A DNA stretch of 64,000 bases from Opitutus terrae PB90-1 (lineage in GTDB: Bacteria > Verrucomicrobiota > Verrucomicrobiia > Opitutales > Opitutaceae), in NCBI RefSeq assembly GCF_000019965.1, contig NC_010571.1, positions 2,427,001 through 2,491,000 of the forward strand, read 5' to 3'. The notes beneath the pieces are model-generated. The model was not told where the DNA came from. It made no database searches and was given only the letters and a program-made list of their open reading frames with translations. Positions 27,138 through 44,200 of the stretch are shown here, one piece after another. Position numbers and translations under genes: made by a program. Each line of letters opens with the position of its first letter. The stretch's first letter is position 1.

Positions 27138-27185
27138 GCTGTTCTCTCCCCGGTCGATTCGCTAACGATTTCCTCGGATCCCTTC

Positions 27186-28268
27186 ATGCCTGACGCCGCC
27201 CCTCCCAACCCTGCGCCCGAGCCGACGGGCGAACCGCGGCCGGCCGGCGCGCCCGCGGCCGGTGCCGAAGGCCCGGCCGCCGCCAACGCGGCCCGACCGG
27301 CGCCGGCCTCCGTCCAGCGCGCGGAGGCTCCCGTGCGTCGGCCCGGGCTGTTGCGCCGGATCCGCCGCAACGCCGGCGATCTCTGGCGCGAACACCGCGT
27401 GGTGCTGGTGATTGCCGGCTTCCTCCTCGCCTTCGTGGTCGCGTTCTTCTGGAACCGGATTTTCATCCGGATCGAGGCGGGCCACGCGGGGGTGCTCTAC
27501 CGGCTGTTCCAGGGCGGCACCGTGACCAAGCACGTTTACGGCGAAGGTCTGCATGTGATCGCGCCGTGGAACACGATGTTCATCTACAACGCCCGCGTGC
27601 AGCAGGTCGCCGATGCCTTCACCGTGCTGTCGCAGGACGGCCTCGCCATCAACGTGGAGGTGTCGATCCGTTTCCGCCCGCTCTATGATCAGCTCGGATT
27701 GCTGCACAAGCACGTGGGCTACGACTACGTCGACAAGGTGGTGAAGCCGGAAATCCAAGCGCAGTTCCGGTTCGTCCTCGGCCAGTACAAGCCCGAGGAA
27801 ATCTACACCTCGCAAAACTTCATCGTCCAAACGGTGGTGCAGGGCGCGCTCGCGAACGTCGGTGATCGGCACATCCTGCTGGATGACCTGCTGCTGAAAG
27901 CCGTGACGCTGCCCCGGCCGGTCGCGGAGGCAATCGAGTCGAAGCTGCGCGCGCAGCAGCTCGCGCAGGAGTTCGACTACCGGCTGCAGACCGAGGGCAA
28001 GGAGGCGCAGCGCAAAAAGATCGAGGCGCAGGGCATCCGCGATTTCCAGGACACGATCACCGGCGGCGGCATTTCAGAGGAGTTTCTCCGGTTCAAGGGC
28101 ATCGAGGCGACGCTGGAGATCGCGCGCTCGCCGAACTCGAAGGTGGTGATCATCGGCGGCGGCGAGGACCGGCTGCCGATCATCCTCGACGGCTCGTCGC
28201 GCAGCGGTGACGCCGCGCCGGCGGCGACCCACGAGCGACCGCCCGTCTCCGGTCCGCCGCGACGTTGA
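27186..28268 (+). CDS. SPFH/band 7 (prohibitin-like) membrane protein
   Basis: 360 residues. A Pro/Ala-rich disordered N-terminus (about 1-55) and basic stretch precede one transmembrane helix (VVLVIAGFLLAFVVAFFW, about 77-94). The band 7 domain follows (IEAGHAGVLYRLFQGGT...GEGLHVIAPWNTMFIYNARVQQ...VEVSIRFRP), then a helical region ending in an EFLRFKGIEATLEIARSPNSKVVIIGG segment typical of prohibitin/HflK-like proteins. Such proteins form membrane microdomain scaffolds. The gene begins 48 bp after the ABC exporter and may be cotranscribed. Role unknown here. Confidence 0.88.
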   Translation: MPDAAPPNPAPEPTGEPRPAGAPAAGAEGPAAANAARPAPASVQRAEAPVRRPGLLRRIRRNAGDLWREHRVVLVIAGFLLAFVVAFFWNRIFIRIEAGHAGVLYRLFQGGTVTKHVYGEGLHVIAPWNTMFIYNARVQQVADAFTVLSQDGLAINVEVSIRFRPLYDQLGLLHKHVGYDYVDKVVKPEIQAQFRFVLGQYKPEEIYTSQNFIVQTVVQGALANVGDRHILLDDLLLKAVTLPRPVAEAIESKLRAQQLAQEFDYRLQTEGKEAQRKKIEAQGIRDFQDTITGGGISEEFLRFKGIEATLEIARSPNSKVVIIGGGEDRLPIILDGSSRSGDAAPAATHERPPVSGPPRR

Positions 28269-28330
28269 GCGGAGCGAGCTGCCGGCGGCGCTGCTCGGTG
28301 CGGCCGGCGGCCGGACGCCGCAGCTGCCCT

Positions 28331-29548
28331 TCAGCTGGACGCCGGCGTGAGCGTCGTCGGAGCCACGGGCACGGTGATCGACGGCGTCACCGGGCTGCTG
28401 CCCGCTTTCACCTGTTTCCACACCCGGTCGTAGACCTCCTCGGAGACGCGTGCGTCCTCGAGCGTCACGTTCTTTTTCTCGCCCGAGGGATGCAGGAAAT
28501 AGGACGGACCGTTGAGGATCCGCCGGTCGATCATGGGACGGGCTGTCGGAATCGTGGTGGCGAAGAGCGAGTAGTTGGTGACGACGGCGGCGACCTCGGG
28601 TTCGAGCAGGTAGTTCACAAACTCCTCCGCCTCGGCCCGGTTGGTCGCGGCGGTGGGCAGGCAGAAACCGTCCTTGAACAGGATCGAACCTTCGCGCGGC
28701 AGCGAGATCCGGATGTTGAGGTTGGGTGCGAACCTCCCGTCGGGATCGCCCTCCATCGCGCGCGTCACATCTCCCGACCAGGCCATGGCGAGATCCACCC
28801 GGCCGGTCGCGAGGAGTTCCGCCACGCGGTCGCTTTCAAAAAACGCGATCCGATCCCGCAGCTGGTACAGCACCTCACCGGCCCGCTCGACATCGGCCTC
28901 GGTGGCGGTGGCGGGCGTGAGCCCATGGTAGATCAAAACGTTGCCGAGCGCGTAACGGGCGTCGTCCAGCACGGAGACTCCGGCCACCTCGCCGTCCACG
29001 CGCGTCTGCAGGATGAACAGGTCGGACCAGCTTTTCGGCAGTCCGTCGATGCGATAGGCGTTGTAGCCGATTCCCGTCGCGCCCCAGATATACGGCACGA
29101 ACCAGTCGCACGCCGGATCAAATCGCGAACCGAAGGTTCGCTGGTCGACGTTCGCGACGTTCGGGAGCCGCTTCCGGTCAAAAGCTCCGATCAGTCCGAG
29201 TTCACGCAGATACTGCGCCATGAAGCCTGACGGCATCACCAAATCGTAGGGTTCAGCGCGCGCGCGGAGCAGGTCGGGCAACGGGTCGTTCGAGCTGAAA
29301 TAGTGCAGCACCGGCCGGATGCCCGTGCGCGCCTGGAATTCGTCCAACACCTCCTGCGGCAGATAGTCGGCCCAAATGAGCACATGGATTTCACCGCGCA
29401 CCGCGACGGCACGGTGGAACGAGAAGCGCTCCAGCTTGCTGCAGCCCGCCGCGGCGAGTCCGGCGAAGGCGGCGCCGATCCATTGCCGGCGGGTCCAAAG
29501 CGACGCGCCGGCCGAGGGGCTCACAGACGAATCAGGGGGCGGCATCAT
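28331..29548 (-). CDS. PotD-like polyamine-binding lipoprotein
   Basis: 405 residues. The N-terminus has a twin-arginine-like start TRRQWIGAAFAGLAAAGC with a lipobox cysteine, so it is probably an exported lipoprotein. The remainder is a type 2 periplasmic-binding fold close to spermidine/putrescine-binding proteins: VLIWADYLPQEVLDEFQARTGIRP, YDLVMPSGFMAQYL, PYIWGATGIGYN and AMAWSGDV segments. No permease or ATPase genes lie beside it, so the partner transporter must be elsewhere or the protein acts as a sensor. Ligand specificity is inferred from family only. Confidence 0.87.
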   Translation of the reverse strand: MMPPPDSSVSPSAGASLWTRRQWIGAAFAGLAAAGCSKLERFSFHRAVAVRGEIHVLIWADYLPQEVLDEFQARTGIRPVLHYFSSNDPLPDLLRARAEPYDLVMPSGFMAQYLRELGLIGAFDRKRLPNVANVDQRTFGSRFDPACDWFVPYIWGATGIGYNAYRIDGLPKSWSDLFILQTRVDGEVAGVSVLDDARYALGNVLIYHGLTPATATEADVERAGEVLYQLRDRIAFFESDRVAELLATGRVDLAMAWSGDVTRAMEGDPDGRFAPNLNIRISLPREGSILFKDGFCLPTAATNRAEAEEFVNYLLEPEVAAVVTNYSLFATTIPTARPMIDRRILNGPSYFLHPSGEKKNVTLEDARVSEEVYDRVWKQVKAGSSPVTPSITVPVAPTTLTPASS

Positions 29549-29804
29549 GGATTAGCGAGTGATGGTCGATTCACTGCCGCGTGGCAAGCGACGTGTCGTT
29601 GATTTTGCGATGCAACCGGCCGCGAATCCGGGCCAATCGAGGCGCATGCGGGAGTGACGCCGAGGTAGGGCGGTCGCGGGCGGCCGCGCCGGACCCGAGC
29701 ACCGGCGCGTCTTCTGGGAATCATCAACAAGCAAAGCCTCAGCTTCACTACCGAGATTCGCGTTCATTCGCGTGATTCGCGGGCGCTCTTCCGCCTGGTG
29801 ACGG
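29549..29804. repeat. Gap with dispersed repeat copy
   Basis: Contains attcgcgtgattcgcgggc at 29766-29784, which recurs exactly at 47717-47735, and gcgttcattcgcg (29760-29772), whose inverse is at 47692-47704. No gene seen. Confidence 0.55.
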
Positions 29805-30572
29805 TCAACCCGCAAGGCCGGCGAGCGTCGCTTGCAGCCGCGCGAGCAGCGCCGTCCGGTGCGCCTGCGGGAAAAAGTGCCCGCCCGCGAACAGGTGCAG
29901 CTGACAGCGACCGCGCGTGTGCCGCGACCAGGCCGCGAGGCCCGGCTCGCTGGTCCAGGGATCCTCCGTGCCGCCGAACACCGTGAGCGGCGCGTCGACC
30001 GGGCCGGCGTCCCGCCAGGCGTACTCGTTCACCAATTGAAAATCCGCGCGCAGAATCGGGCCGAGCAGCGCGGCCATCTCGCGGTCGGCGATGAGCTCGG
30101 CCGGCAGATTGCCATAGTGTCGCGCCACGGCCGGCAGGAACTCGCCATCGGGCAGCGTGTGCAGCAGCGGCAGCCGCGAGGGCAGATGCGGCGCGTTGTG
30201 CCCGGCGAGAAACAGGTGCCGCGGCGGGTTCGCCGCGCCGCGGCGGGCGAGTTCGCGCGCGAGCTCGAACCCGAGCAGCGCGCCCATGCTGTGACCGTAC
30301 AGCGCGCACGGGCCGGGGGCGATCTCCGGCCACGCATCGGCCAGCGCCTGCACCATCGCCGGCGCCTGCGGCAGGCACGGTTCGCCGTAGCGGTTTTCGC
30401 GGCCGGGATACTGCACCGCGCGGACCTCGATGCCGGCGGACTGCAGCGCCGCGCCCCAGCTGAAAAAAGTGGAGGCGCCCGCGCCGGCGTGCGCCAGACA
30501 CACCAGCCGGAGCCGCGCCGCCGGCTGCGGCCGCGGCACCATGCACCAGCGTGCGGCGGCGACGGAACTCAC
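29805..30572 (-). CDS. Type II thioesterase of the PKS/NRPS cluster
   Basis: 255 residues from a GTG at 30572 that overlaps the MbtH stop (GTGA); the same overlap style is used by the PPTase gene of this cluster. External alpha/beta-hydrolase that removes aberrant acyl groups from carrier domains. Motifs: LVCLAHAGAGASTFFSW (oxyanion region), nucleophile elbow YGHSMGALLGFELA, and the catalytic His in FAGGHFF; a conserved Asp lies in GGTEDPW. Length and motifs fit GrsT/RifR-like proteins. It is transcribed divergently from the synthases, with MbtH as first gene. Confidence 0.93.
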   Translation of the reverse strand: MSSVAAARWCMVPRPQPAARLRLVCLAHAGAGASTFFSWGAALQSAGIEVRAVQYPGRENRYGEPCLPQAPAMVQALADAWPEIAPGPCALYGHSMGALLGFELARELARRGAANPPRHLFLAGHNAPHLPSRLPLLHTLPDGEFLPAVARHYGNLPAELIADREMAALLGPILRADFQLVNEYAWRDAGPVDAPLTVFGGTEDPWTSEPGLAAWSRHTRGRCQLHLFAGGHFFPQAHRTALLARLQATLAGLAG

Positions 30573-30787
30573 GGCGTCGCGGCGTTGCGCGCCCGGCGCA
30601 AGCTGGCCGGCGTCATGTCGGTCCACACCGCCTTGATGTGGGCGAGGCACTCCGGCTTCGTCCCCGTTGTGCCGTCGTGCCGCCAACCGCCGGGAATCGG
30701 CAGATCGACGGGCCAGATTGAATACTGCTCCTCATCGTTCAACACGACGTGGTAACGGGTGGAGTCGTTCTCCGATTCTGCGGACAT
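30569..30787 (-). CDS. MbtH-family NRPS accessory protein
   Basis: 72 residues. It matches the family consensus closely: NDEEQYSIWP, the tryptophans in PIPGGW and KAVWTDM, the CLAHIKAVWTDMTPASLRR end. MbtH-like proteins bind adenylation domains and are often needed for their solubility and activity. It probably serves the Ser- and Thr-type A domains of this cluster. First gene of a two-gene leftward operon with the thioesterase. Confidence 0.96.
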   Translation of the reverse strand: MSAESENDSTRYHVVLNDEEQYSIWPVDLPIPGGWRHDGTTGTKPECLAHIKAVWTDMTPASLRRARNAATP

Positions 30788-30936
30788 GAGTGAAGTGAAG
30801 GAAAAAACGTCGCGGATGTGGCGCGCGCCGAAAAGCGGATTGCCAAGGCCGTGCGGCCCGCGTTGATAAAGCGTTTGTCGCAGTAACGCTTTCGGCGTGA
30901 CAAGCCTTTTTGGCGGTGAGTCCAGCCGCCGTCCTG
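30788..30936. promoter_or_regulatory. Divergent promoter region of the biosynthetic cluster
   Basis: 149 bp between the leftward MbtH/thioesterase operon and the first PKS. It has an inverted repeat AAAGCG/CGCTTT (30868-30892) and a nested TTGTC/GACAA pair (about 30877-30906), candidate operator sites for a shared regulator. No regulator gene is present in this part of the cluster. Promoter elements themselves are not clear. Confidence 0.4.
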
Positions 30937-37247
<6,311 letters not shown>

Positions 37248-37248
<1 letters not shown>

Positions 37249-38198
37249 TGCCGCCGCCGCGACTCATCCTTTGCGACGGGCTGCCCGGTTCCGGCAAGAC
37301 GACGACCACGCAGCAGCTCTGGCTGCATTTGGAGGCGTGCGGTGAGCGCGCCCGCTGGTGGTTCGAGCACGAGCTGGATCATCCGGTGCTCAGCTTCGGC
37401 GAGGCGCGCGAGGCGATGCAGGCGGGCCCCGTCGAATATCGGCGCGCACTGACGAAGGCGCACGACGGCTGGGCGGCGCTTGCGCGAGGGCTGCGTGAGC
37501 CAGGCGATACGGTGCTGCTCGAGGGCACGCTGTTTCAGGCGACGCTCGGTACGCAGCTGCTGATGGACCTGTCGCGCGCGGAGATCGCGACGCATTTCGA
37601 CCGCACCTGCGAACTCCTCGCGCCCGTCGCGCCAGTGCTGATCCACCTCCGGCCGGCGGACGTGGCGGAGGCGCTGCGCGTGACTTGTGCCCGGCGCGGC
37701 GCGTGGTTTTGGGATTTTCTCCAAGGCGAGTTCGCCGCCACGCCGCGCGGTCGCCGGCTCGGGCGCAGCGATCCCGCGGCGATCCTCGACTATTTCCGCG
37801 AGCGCCGCGAGTGGAGCGACGAGCTGACGGCGCGATTTCCCGGACGCGTGTTCGTGCACGACAACGCGGATGCCGACTGGCCGCGACAGGGGCGAGCGAT
37901 CAGCGATTTCCTCGGCGTGCCCCCGATCGTGCCGCCGCCGCGGCCGGCGAACGCGGAGGAGCTGACGGGCCGGTTCTGCGCGGCGACGGGCGACGAGTGG
38001 CGGATCGTCGCGGACGACACCGGACTCCGGCTCGTGGGCGAAAACGCGCCGCGGCTGCTGCCGCACGGACCGGATCGGTTCGTGATCGAGGGCCTGTGCG
38101 TCGAGCTCGCGTTCGAGCGCGACGCCGGCGGTGCGATCGCCGCGATTCGCTGCGCGGGCAGCCTGCCTGACCTGCCGCCGCGGTGGACCAAGGCGTGA
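37248..38198 (+). CDS. P-loop kinase-like protein inside the PKS operon
   Basis: 316 residues. Its ATG overlaps the PKS stop by one base (TGATG). The N-terminus RLILCDGLPGSGKTTTTQQLW is a Walker A motif of the small-molecule kinase/zeta-toxin-like P-loop group, followed by a Trp/His-rich segment (WWFEHELDHPVL) and LLEGTLFQATLGTQLL. The C-terminal third (about 250-316) is a separate beta-rich domain. Function unknown. Embedding between two PKS genes suggests phosphorylation of the product, for tailoring or self-protection, or a regulatory role; this is inference. Confidence 0.7.
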
Positions 38199-38240
38199 CC
38201 TTGGCACCCGCCGAACGGCTCTCCATTCTCACCACGATCC

Positions 38241-41200
38241 ATGAGCGCGCCTGTGCCGGAACCCGCGAAGTTCAACCCGCAGCGGCTGCTGCGCGCGCTG
38301 GACGAGGCGGCGGAAAAACTCGTCGCGGTCGAGCGCGCGCGGACCGAGCCGATCGCGATCATCGGTCTGGGCTGCCGGCTGCCCGGCGGCGTGCGTGACG
38401 CGGCGGGTTTTTGGGAACTGCTGCGCGCGGGCGTCGACGCTACGAGCGAGGTGCCCGCTGACCGCTGGGACGCGGACGCGCTCTACGATCCGAACAGCGA
38501 CGCGCCAGGGAAGATCTGCACGCGGCGCGGCGCGTTTCTCGACGAGGTGGACCGGTTTGACGCGGCCTACTTCGGCGTGTCGCCGCGTGAGGCGGCCGCG
38601 ATGGATCCGCAGCAGCGGTTGCTGCTCGAGGTGGCGCACGAGGCGCTGGACAGCGCCGGCGGGCTGGGCGATCGCTTCGAGCAGAATGCGACCGGCGTGT
38701 TCGTGGGCATCACGAACAACGACTACGGCCAGCTGCTCAAGGCGCACGCGGGTGACCGGCCGCTCGACGCGTATTTCATCACCGGCAACGCGCCGAATGC
38801 CGCGGCCGGCCGGATCTCGTATCTGCTCGGGCTGCGCGGACCGTCGCTCTCGGTCGACTCGGCGTGCTCGTCGTCGCTCGTGACCGTGCATCTGGCCTGT
38901 CAGTCGTTGCGCAGCGGCGAGTGTGCGCTGGCGCTGGCGGGCGGCGTGAACCTGATCCTCGCACCGGACGCTTCGGCGGCGTTGTCGCGCGCGCGGATGC
39001 TGGCGCCGGACGGCCGCTGCAAGACGTTCGATGCGGCGGCCGACGGCTATGCGCGCGGCGAGGGCTGCGGCATGGTCGTGTTGAAACGCCTCGGCGACGC
39101 CCAGCGCGACGGCGATTGCATCCTCGCCGTAATCCGCGGCAGCACGGTGAACCAGGACGGGCCGAGCAGCGGGTTCACCGTGCCGAGCGGCGCGGCGCAG
39201 CGGCAGTTGCTCCGCGCGGCGCTGGCGGCGGCGCGGCTCACGCCGGCGGAGATCGATTACGTGGAGGCGCACGGCACGGGGACAGCGCTCGGCGATCCGA
39301 TCGAGGTCGGCGCGCTCGCCGACGTCTACGGTCCGCAGCGGCCGGCGGACCGGCCGTTGCTGCTTGGGTCGGTGAAGACCAACATCGGTCACCTCGAGTC
39401 GGCCGCCGGCATCGCGGGGTTGATGAAGGTCGTGCTGTCGCTCTGGCATCGTCAGCTGCCGGGACACCTGCATTTCCGCGAACCCTCGCCGCGGATACCG
39501 TGGAGTAAGGTGCCGGTTTCGGTCGTGCGCTCGCTGCGTGACTGGGCCGATCCCGGCCGGCCGCGCCGGGCGGGCGTGAGTTCGTTCGGCGTGAGCGGCA
39601 CGAACGCGCACCTGATCCTCGAGGAAGCGCCGGTCGCCGCAACACCGCGCGCACTGCCGTTGCCGAAACGACGATTTCACGGCGAGCGCCACTGGGCGTT
39701 GCCGCCGGTCGGAACGCGAACGTCCGCCGACTGGCTTTACTCGATCGACTGGCGCGAACAGCCGCGACGCGAACGCAGCGCAACCACCGCGCAGTTTGCG
39801 CCGCCGGAGCAACTCGGTGCGAAGTTGCGCGACTGGCTCGCAGGGACTGCGCTCGGCGAACGCGACGCGGCTTATGCCGGATGTCTGGCCGCGCTGGAGC
39901 GGATCGCCGCGGGATTCGCGCGCGACGCCGTGGCGGAGCTCGGCGGCCACGGCGAGGGCATGTTGCCCGGTTACGCGCGGCTGTTCGCGCGATTGCAGCA
40001 GCTCGCGGAAAAACCCGACGCCGCGGCGAATCCGTCGGCTGCGATCGACGCGCTGGTGTCGCAGGTGCCAGCGGCGAGGACGGAGGCGACGCTGCTCGCA
40101 CGATGCGGCGCACGGCTGCCGGAGGTGCTGCGCGGGCAGGTCGATCCGCTCACGCTGTTGTTTCCCGCGAATGAACCGATTACCGTGGCAACGCTCTACG
40201 GAGCGACGCCGACGGCGCAGGCGATCAACGCGCTTGTGGGTTCCACGATTCGTTCGCTGGTGACGGGGGATCGTCCGCTGCGCGTGCTCGAGATCGGCGC
40301 CGGCACCGGCGGCACCACGGCCGCGATCCTGCCGGCGCTGCCCGGAGCGAACGTCGAATACGTGTTCACGGATGTGTCGCCGGTGTTCGTGGCGCAAGCG
40401 CGCGCGCGCTACGGCGATCGGCCTTGGATCCGCGCCGAGCAGCTCGACATCGAGCGCGATCCACTGACGCAGGGCTTTGCCGCCGGCGAATTCGATCTCG
40501 TGGTCGCGGCGAACGTCCTGCATGCCACGCGCGACGTCGCCGCGTCGCTGCAGAATGTGCGCCGGCTGCTGGCGCGTGACGGCGTCCTCCTGCTGCTCGA
40601 GGTCACCGCGCCGCTCGCGTTGCTCGACCTGATCTTCGGATTGACGGAAGGGTGGTGGCGGTTCGCGGACGCGCCGTTGCGTCGCGAGCATCCGTTGCTC
40701 TCACGCGAACGCTGGGCCGAGGTGCTCGGCACGACCGGGTTTGCGTCGCCGGAAGCCTTCGCGTTTCCGGCGGCCCAAGGAGAGATCTTCGCGCAGCAGT
40801 CGGTGATCGTGGCGCGCGCAAGCGGCGCCGCGCCTGCCGCTGCGGCTGACGCCGGTCGCTGGCTGATCGTCGGCGAGCCCGGATTGCCGCGGTTCGACGC
40901 GCTTGCGGCGTCACTCGAGCGTGCCGGTGCGGTGTGCGAGCGCGTCGCTCCGTCGGCGGACGTGGCGGCGCGGTGGTCGGCACGGACCGACTGGTGCGGG
41001 GCGATTCACGCGGCGGCGCTGGACGCGACGGATCCGCTCCAGCCGGAACCGCTGGCCAGCGCGCTGCGGCTGGCGCAGGCGCTCGCGGCCCAGCCGGCGC
41101 GGCTGTTCTTTGTCACGGCGGACGCGATCGGGACGAGCGCGGACGACGCGGTCGGTGGACTGGCGGGTGCGGCGCTCTGGGGTTTTGCGCGGACCGTCGC

Positions 41201-44200
41201 GCAGGAGCATCCGGAACTGCAGCCGACGTGCCTCGACCTCGACGAGCAGACGGACCTCGACGCGATCGCCATGGAGATCCTGCGGCCGGAGCCGGAAACG
41301 CAGATCGCGTGGCGGCGCGGGTGGCGCCGGGTGGCGCGGCTCGTGCACGCGCCGACCGCGGGAAGCGGCACGGCGAAGCGGGCCGCGATCTCGCCCGATG
41401 CCACCTATCTCATCGTCGGTGGGCTTGGCGGACTCGGAGTTCCGCTGGCGCGCTGGCTGGTCGACCGCGGCGCGCGGCATCTGGTGCTGGCGAGTCGGTC
41501 GGCGGGCGGCGAGCAGGCGTCGGGCGTGATCGCGGAATTTGCCACACGCGGCGCTACGCTCCGCTGCGAGCCGATGGACGTGTCGAGCGAGAGTGACGTT
41601 GCCCGTGTGCTGGCGCGGATCGCCGCGACGCCGTGGCCGCTGCGCGGAGTGGTGCACGCGGCGGGCGTGCTCGATGACGGCGTGCTGCGGCAGCTGACGT
41701 GGTCGCGGTTTCAGCGCGTACTCGCGCCGAAGCTGGCGGGCGCGTGGCAACTGCACCGGTTGACGGCGGAGTTGCCGATCGACTGGACGGCTTATTTTTC
41801 GTCGGCCACGGCGACGGTCGGCGCGCCGGGCCAGGCGAATCATGCGGCGGCGAACGCGTTCCTCGATGCGCTGGCGCAGCATCGCACCGCGCGCGGAGCG
41901 TTGACGTTGAGCATCGCATGGGGCCCGTGGTCGGAGATCGGAGCGGCGGCGGAGCGGTCCGTCGGCGCGCGGGTGAAGGCGAAAGGCTTCGGCACGATCG
42001 CGCCGGCGAAGGGCTGGCGCGTGCTGGAGTCGCTCTTCGACGCGATGCCGACGCAGGTGGCGGTGATGCCCGTGACGTGGGCGGACGTGCCGGCGGCGTT
42101 TACGGCCATGCCGTTTTTCGCGGACGTCCGGAGCGTCGGCTCCGCCGAGCCGAGCCTGGCGACCGGCGCTGCGGAGGAGTGGGGGCAACTCGCACCGACG
42201 CTGCGGGCGCAGCGGCTGCTGGCGGAAGTGCGGACGCAGGTCGCGGGCGTGCTGGGGCTGGATCACGCCGAGCGCGTGGATCCCGCGGTGGGCTTTTTCG
42301 CGCTGGGAATGGATTCGCTCACGTCGGTGGAGCTGCGGAACCGGCTGCAGACGCGGCTCGGCCGGGCGTTGCCGTCGACGCTGGCGTTTGACCATCCCAC
42401 CGCCGAAAAGCTGGCTGCATTTCTCGGCTCGCTCTGGGATCCGGCCTCGCCGGAGCGGGCGACGCGCACCGGGACGGATCTGCCGGTGGCACAATCGCCT
42501 GGCGCCGCGACCGCGGGTCACGAGGCAAGCCCGCCGCTCGCCGTGATCGGCTACGCGCTGCGGTTTCCGGGCGCGGACACGCCGGAAAAGCTGTGGGAGC
42601 TGCTGCGCCAGGGGGTGGACGCGATTTCCGAGGTGCCACGCGAACGGTGGGACATCGACGCGTTCTACGATCCGGATCCGGCGGCGCCTGGCAAGATGGT
42701 CACGCGCTGCGGCGGATTCGTGTCCGGCGCGGAGCAGTTCGATGCGGGCTTCTTTGGCATCTCGCCGCGCGAGGCCGAGCACATGGATCCGCAGCAGCGG
42801 CTCCTCCTCGAAACGGCGTGGGAAGCGCTCGAGCGCGCGGGCGTGGCGGCCGACGCGCTGGCGGGCACGCCGACCGGAGTGTTTGTCGGCATCGGCAGTC
42901 AGGACTATTCGCAACTGCTCGTCGCGCGCGGGCTGGATACGCTCGATCCGTACGTTGGCTCGGGCAATGCGCACAGTGTCGCGGCGGGCCGGCTGGCGTA
43001 TACGCTCGGGTTGCAGGGCCCGGCGGTCGCGATCGACACGGCGTGCTCGTCGTCGCTCGTCGCAATCCATCTCGCCGCGCAGAGCCTGCGCACGGGCGAG
43101 TGCGAAGTGGCGCTGGCCGGCGGTGTGAACCTGCTCCTGTCGCCCTTCATCACGGTCAACCACTCGCGCGCGCGGATGCTCGCGCCGGACGGCCGCTGCA
43201 AGGCCTTTGACGCGTCGGCCGACGGCTTCGTGCGGTCGGAGGGCTGCGGCATCGTGGTGCTGAAGCGACTCGATGCGGCGCAGCGCGACAGCGACCGGAT
43301 CCTCGCGGTGCTGCGCGGCAGCGCGGTGAACCAGGACGGCCGCACCAGCGGTCTCACCGTGCCGAGCGGACCCGCGCAACAAGCCGTGATCCGCGCCGCA
43401 CTGCGGCAGGCCGGCGTCACCCCGGCTGAAGTTGGTTACGTCGAGGCGCACGGCACGGGCACGTCGCTCGGCGATCCGATCGAGCTCGGTGCGCTGCAGG
43501 CGGTGTTCGGCGAGGGACGTCCGCGGGGGGCGCCGTTGCGCGTCGGCTCGATCAAGACGAACCTCGGCCATCTTGAATCCGCCGCCGGCGTGGCGGGACT
43601 GATCAAGGCGGTGCTGGTGCTGCAGCATCGCGAGATTCCACCACACCTGCATTTCAAGAATCCGACGCCGCATGTGCCGTGGTCCGAGTGCGCGCTCGAG
43701 GTGCCCACACAGCCCACGCCTTGGCCGGTCGCGGCGGGCGCGGGACCGCGGATCGTCGGCGTGAGCTCGTTTGGGTTTGGCGGAACGAACGCGCACCTTG
43801 TGCTGAGCGAGCCGCCAGAGCAGACGGCCGGCGCCTCGAACACGAGCGGGCTCGACGGCGTGCCGCTGCTCCTGTCCGCGCGCAGCGAACCCGCGTTGCA
43901 GGCGCTGGCGCAGCGTTATGAGACCTTCCTGCGAGGCACGGGGGAAACGTGGCCGGTGATCTGCTGCACCGCGGCGATCGCGCGGTCTGCCTTCCGTCAC
44001 CGGCTCGCGGTGACCGCCGATCGCGCCGATAAGGCGGCGGAGCGGATCGCGGCTTACCTGCGCGGCGCAGCAACGCCGGACGTTTTCAGCGGAACCGTCG
44101 GCGAGCCGCCGAAGGTGGCGTTCCTGTTTTCCGGCCAGGGTTCACTCTACGCGGGAGCCGGGCGCGAATTGTTCGCGCACGAGCCGGTGTATCGCGCCGC

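Noticed and set aside
40911-44000. 1029-codon antisense frame over the second PKS
   Set aside because: Shadow of the KS, KR and AT coding strand with low-complexity Arg-rich translation.
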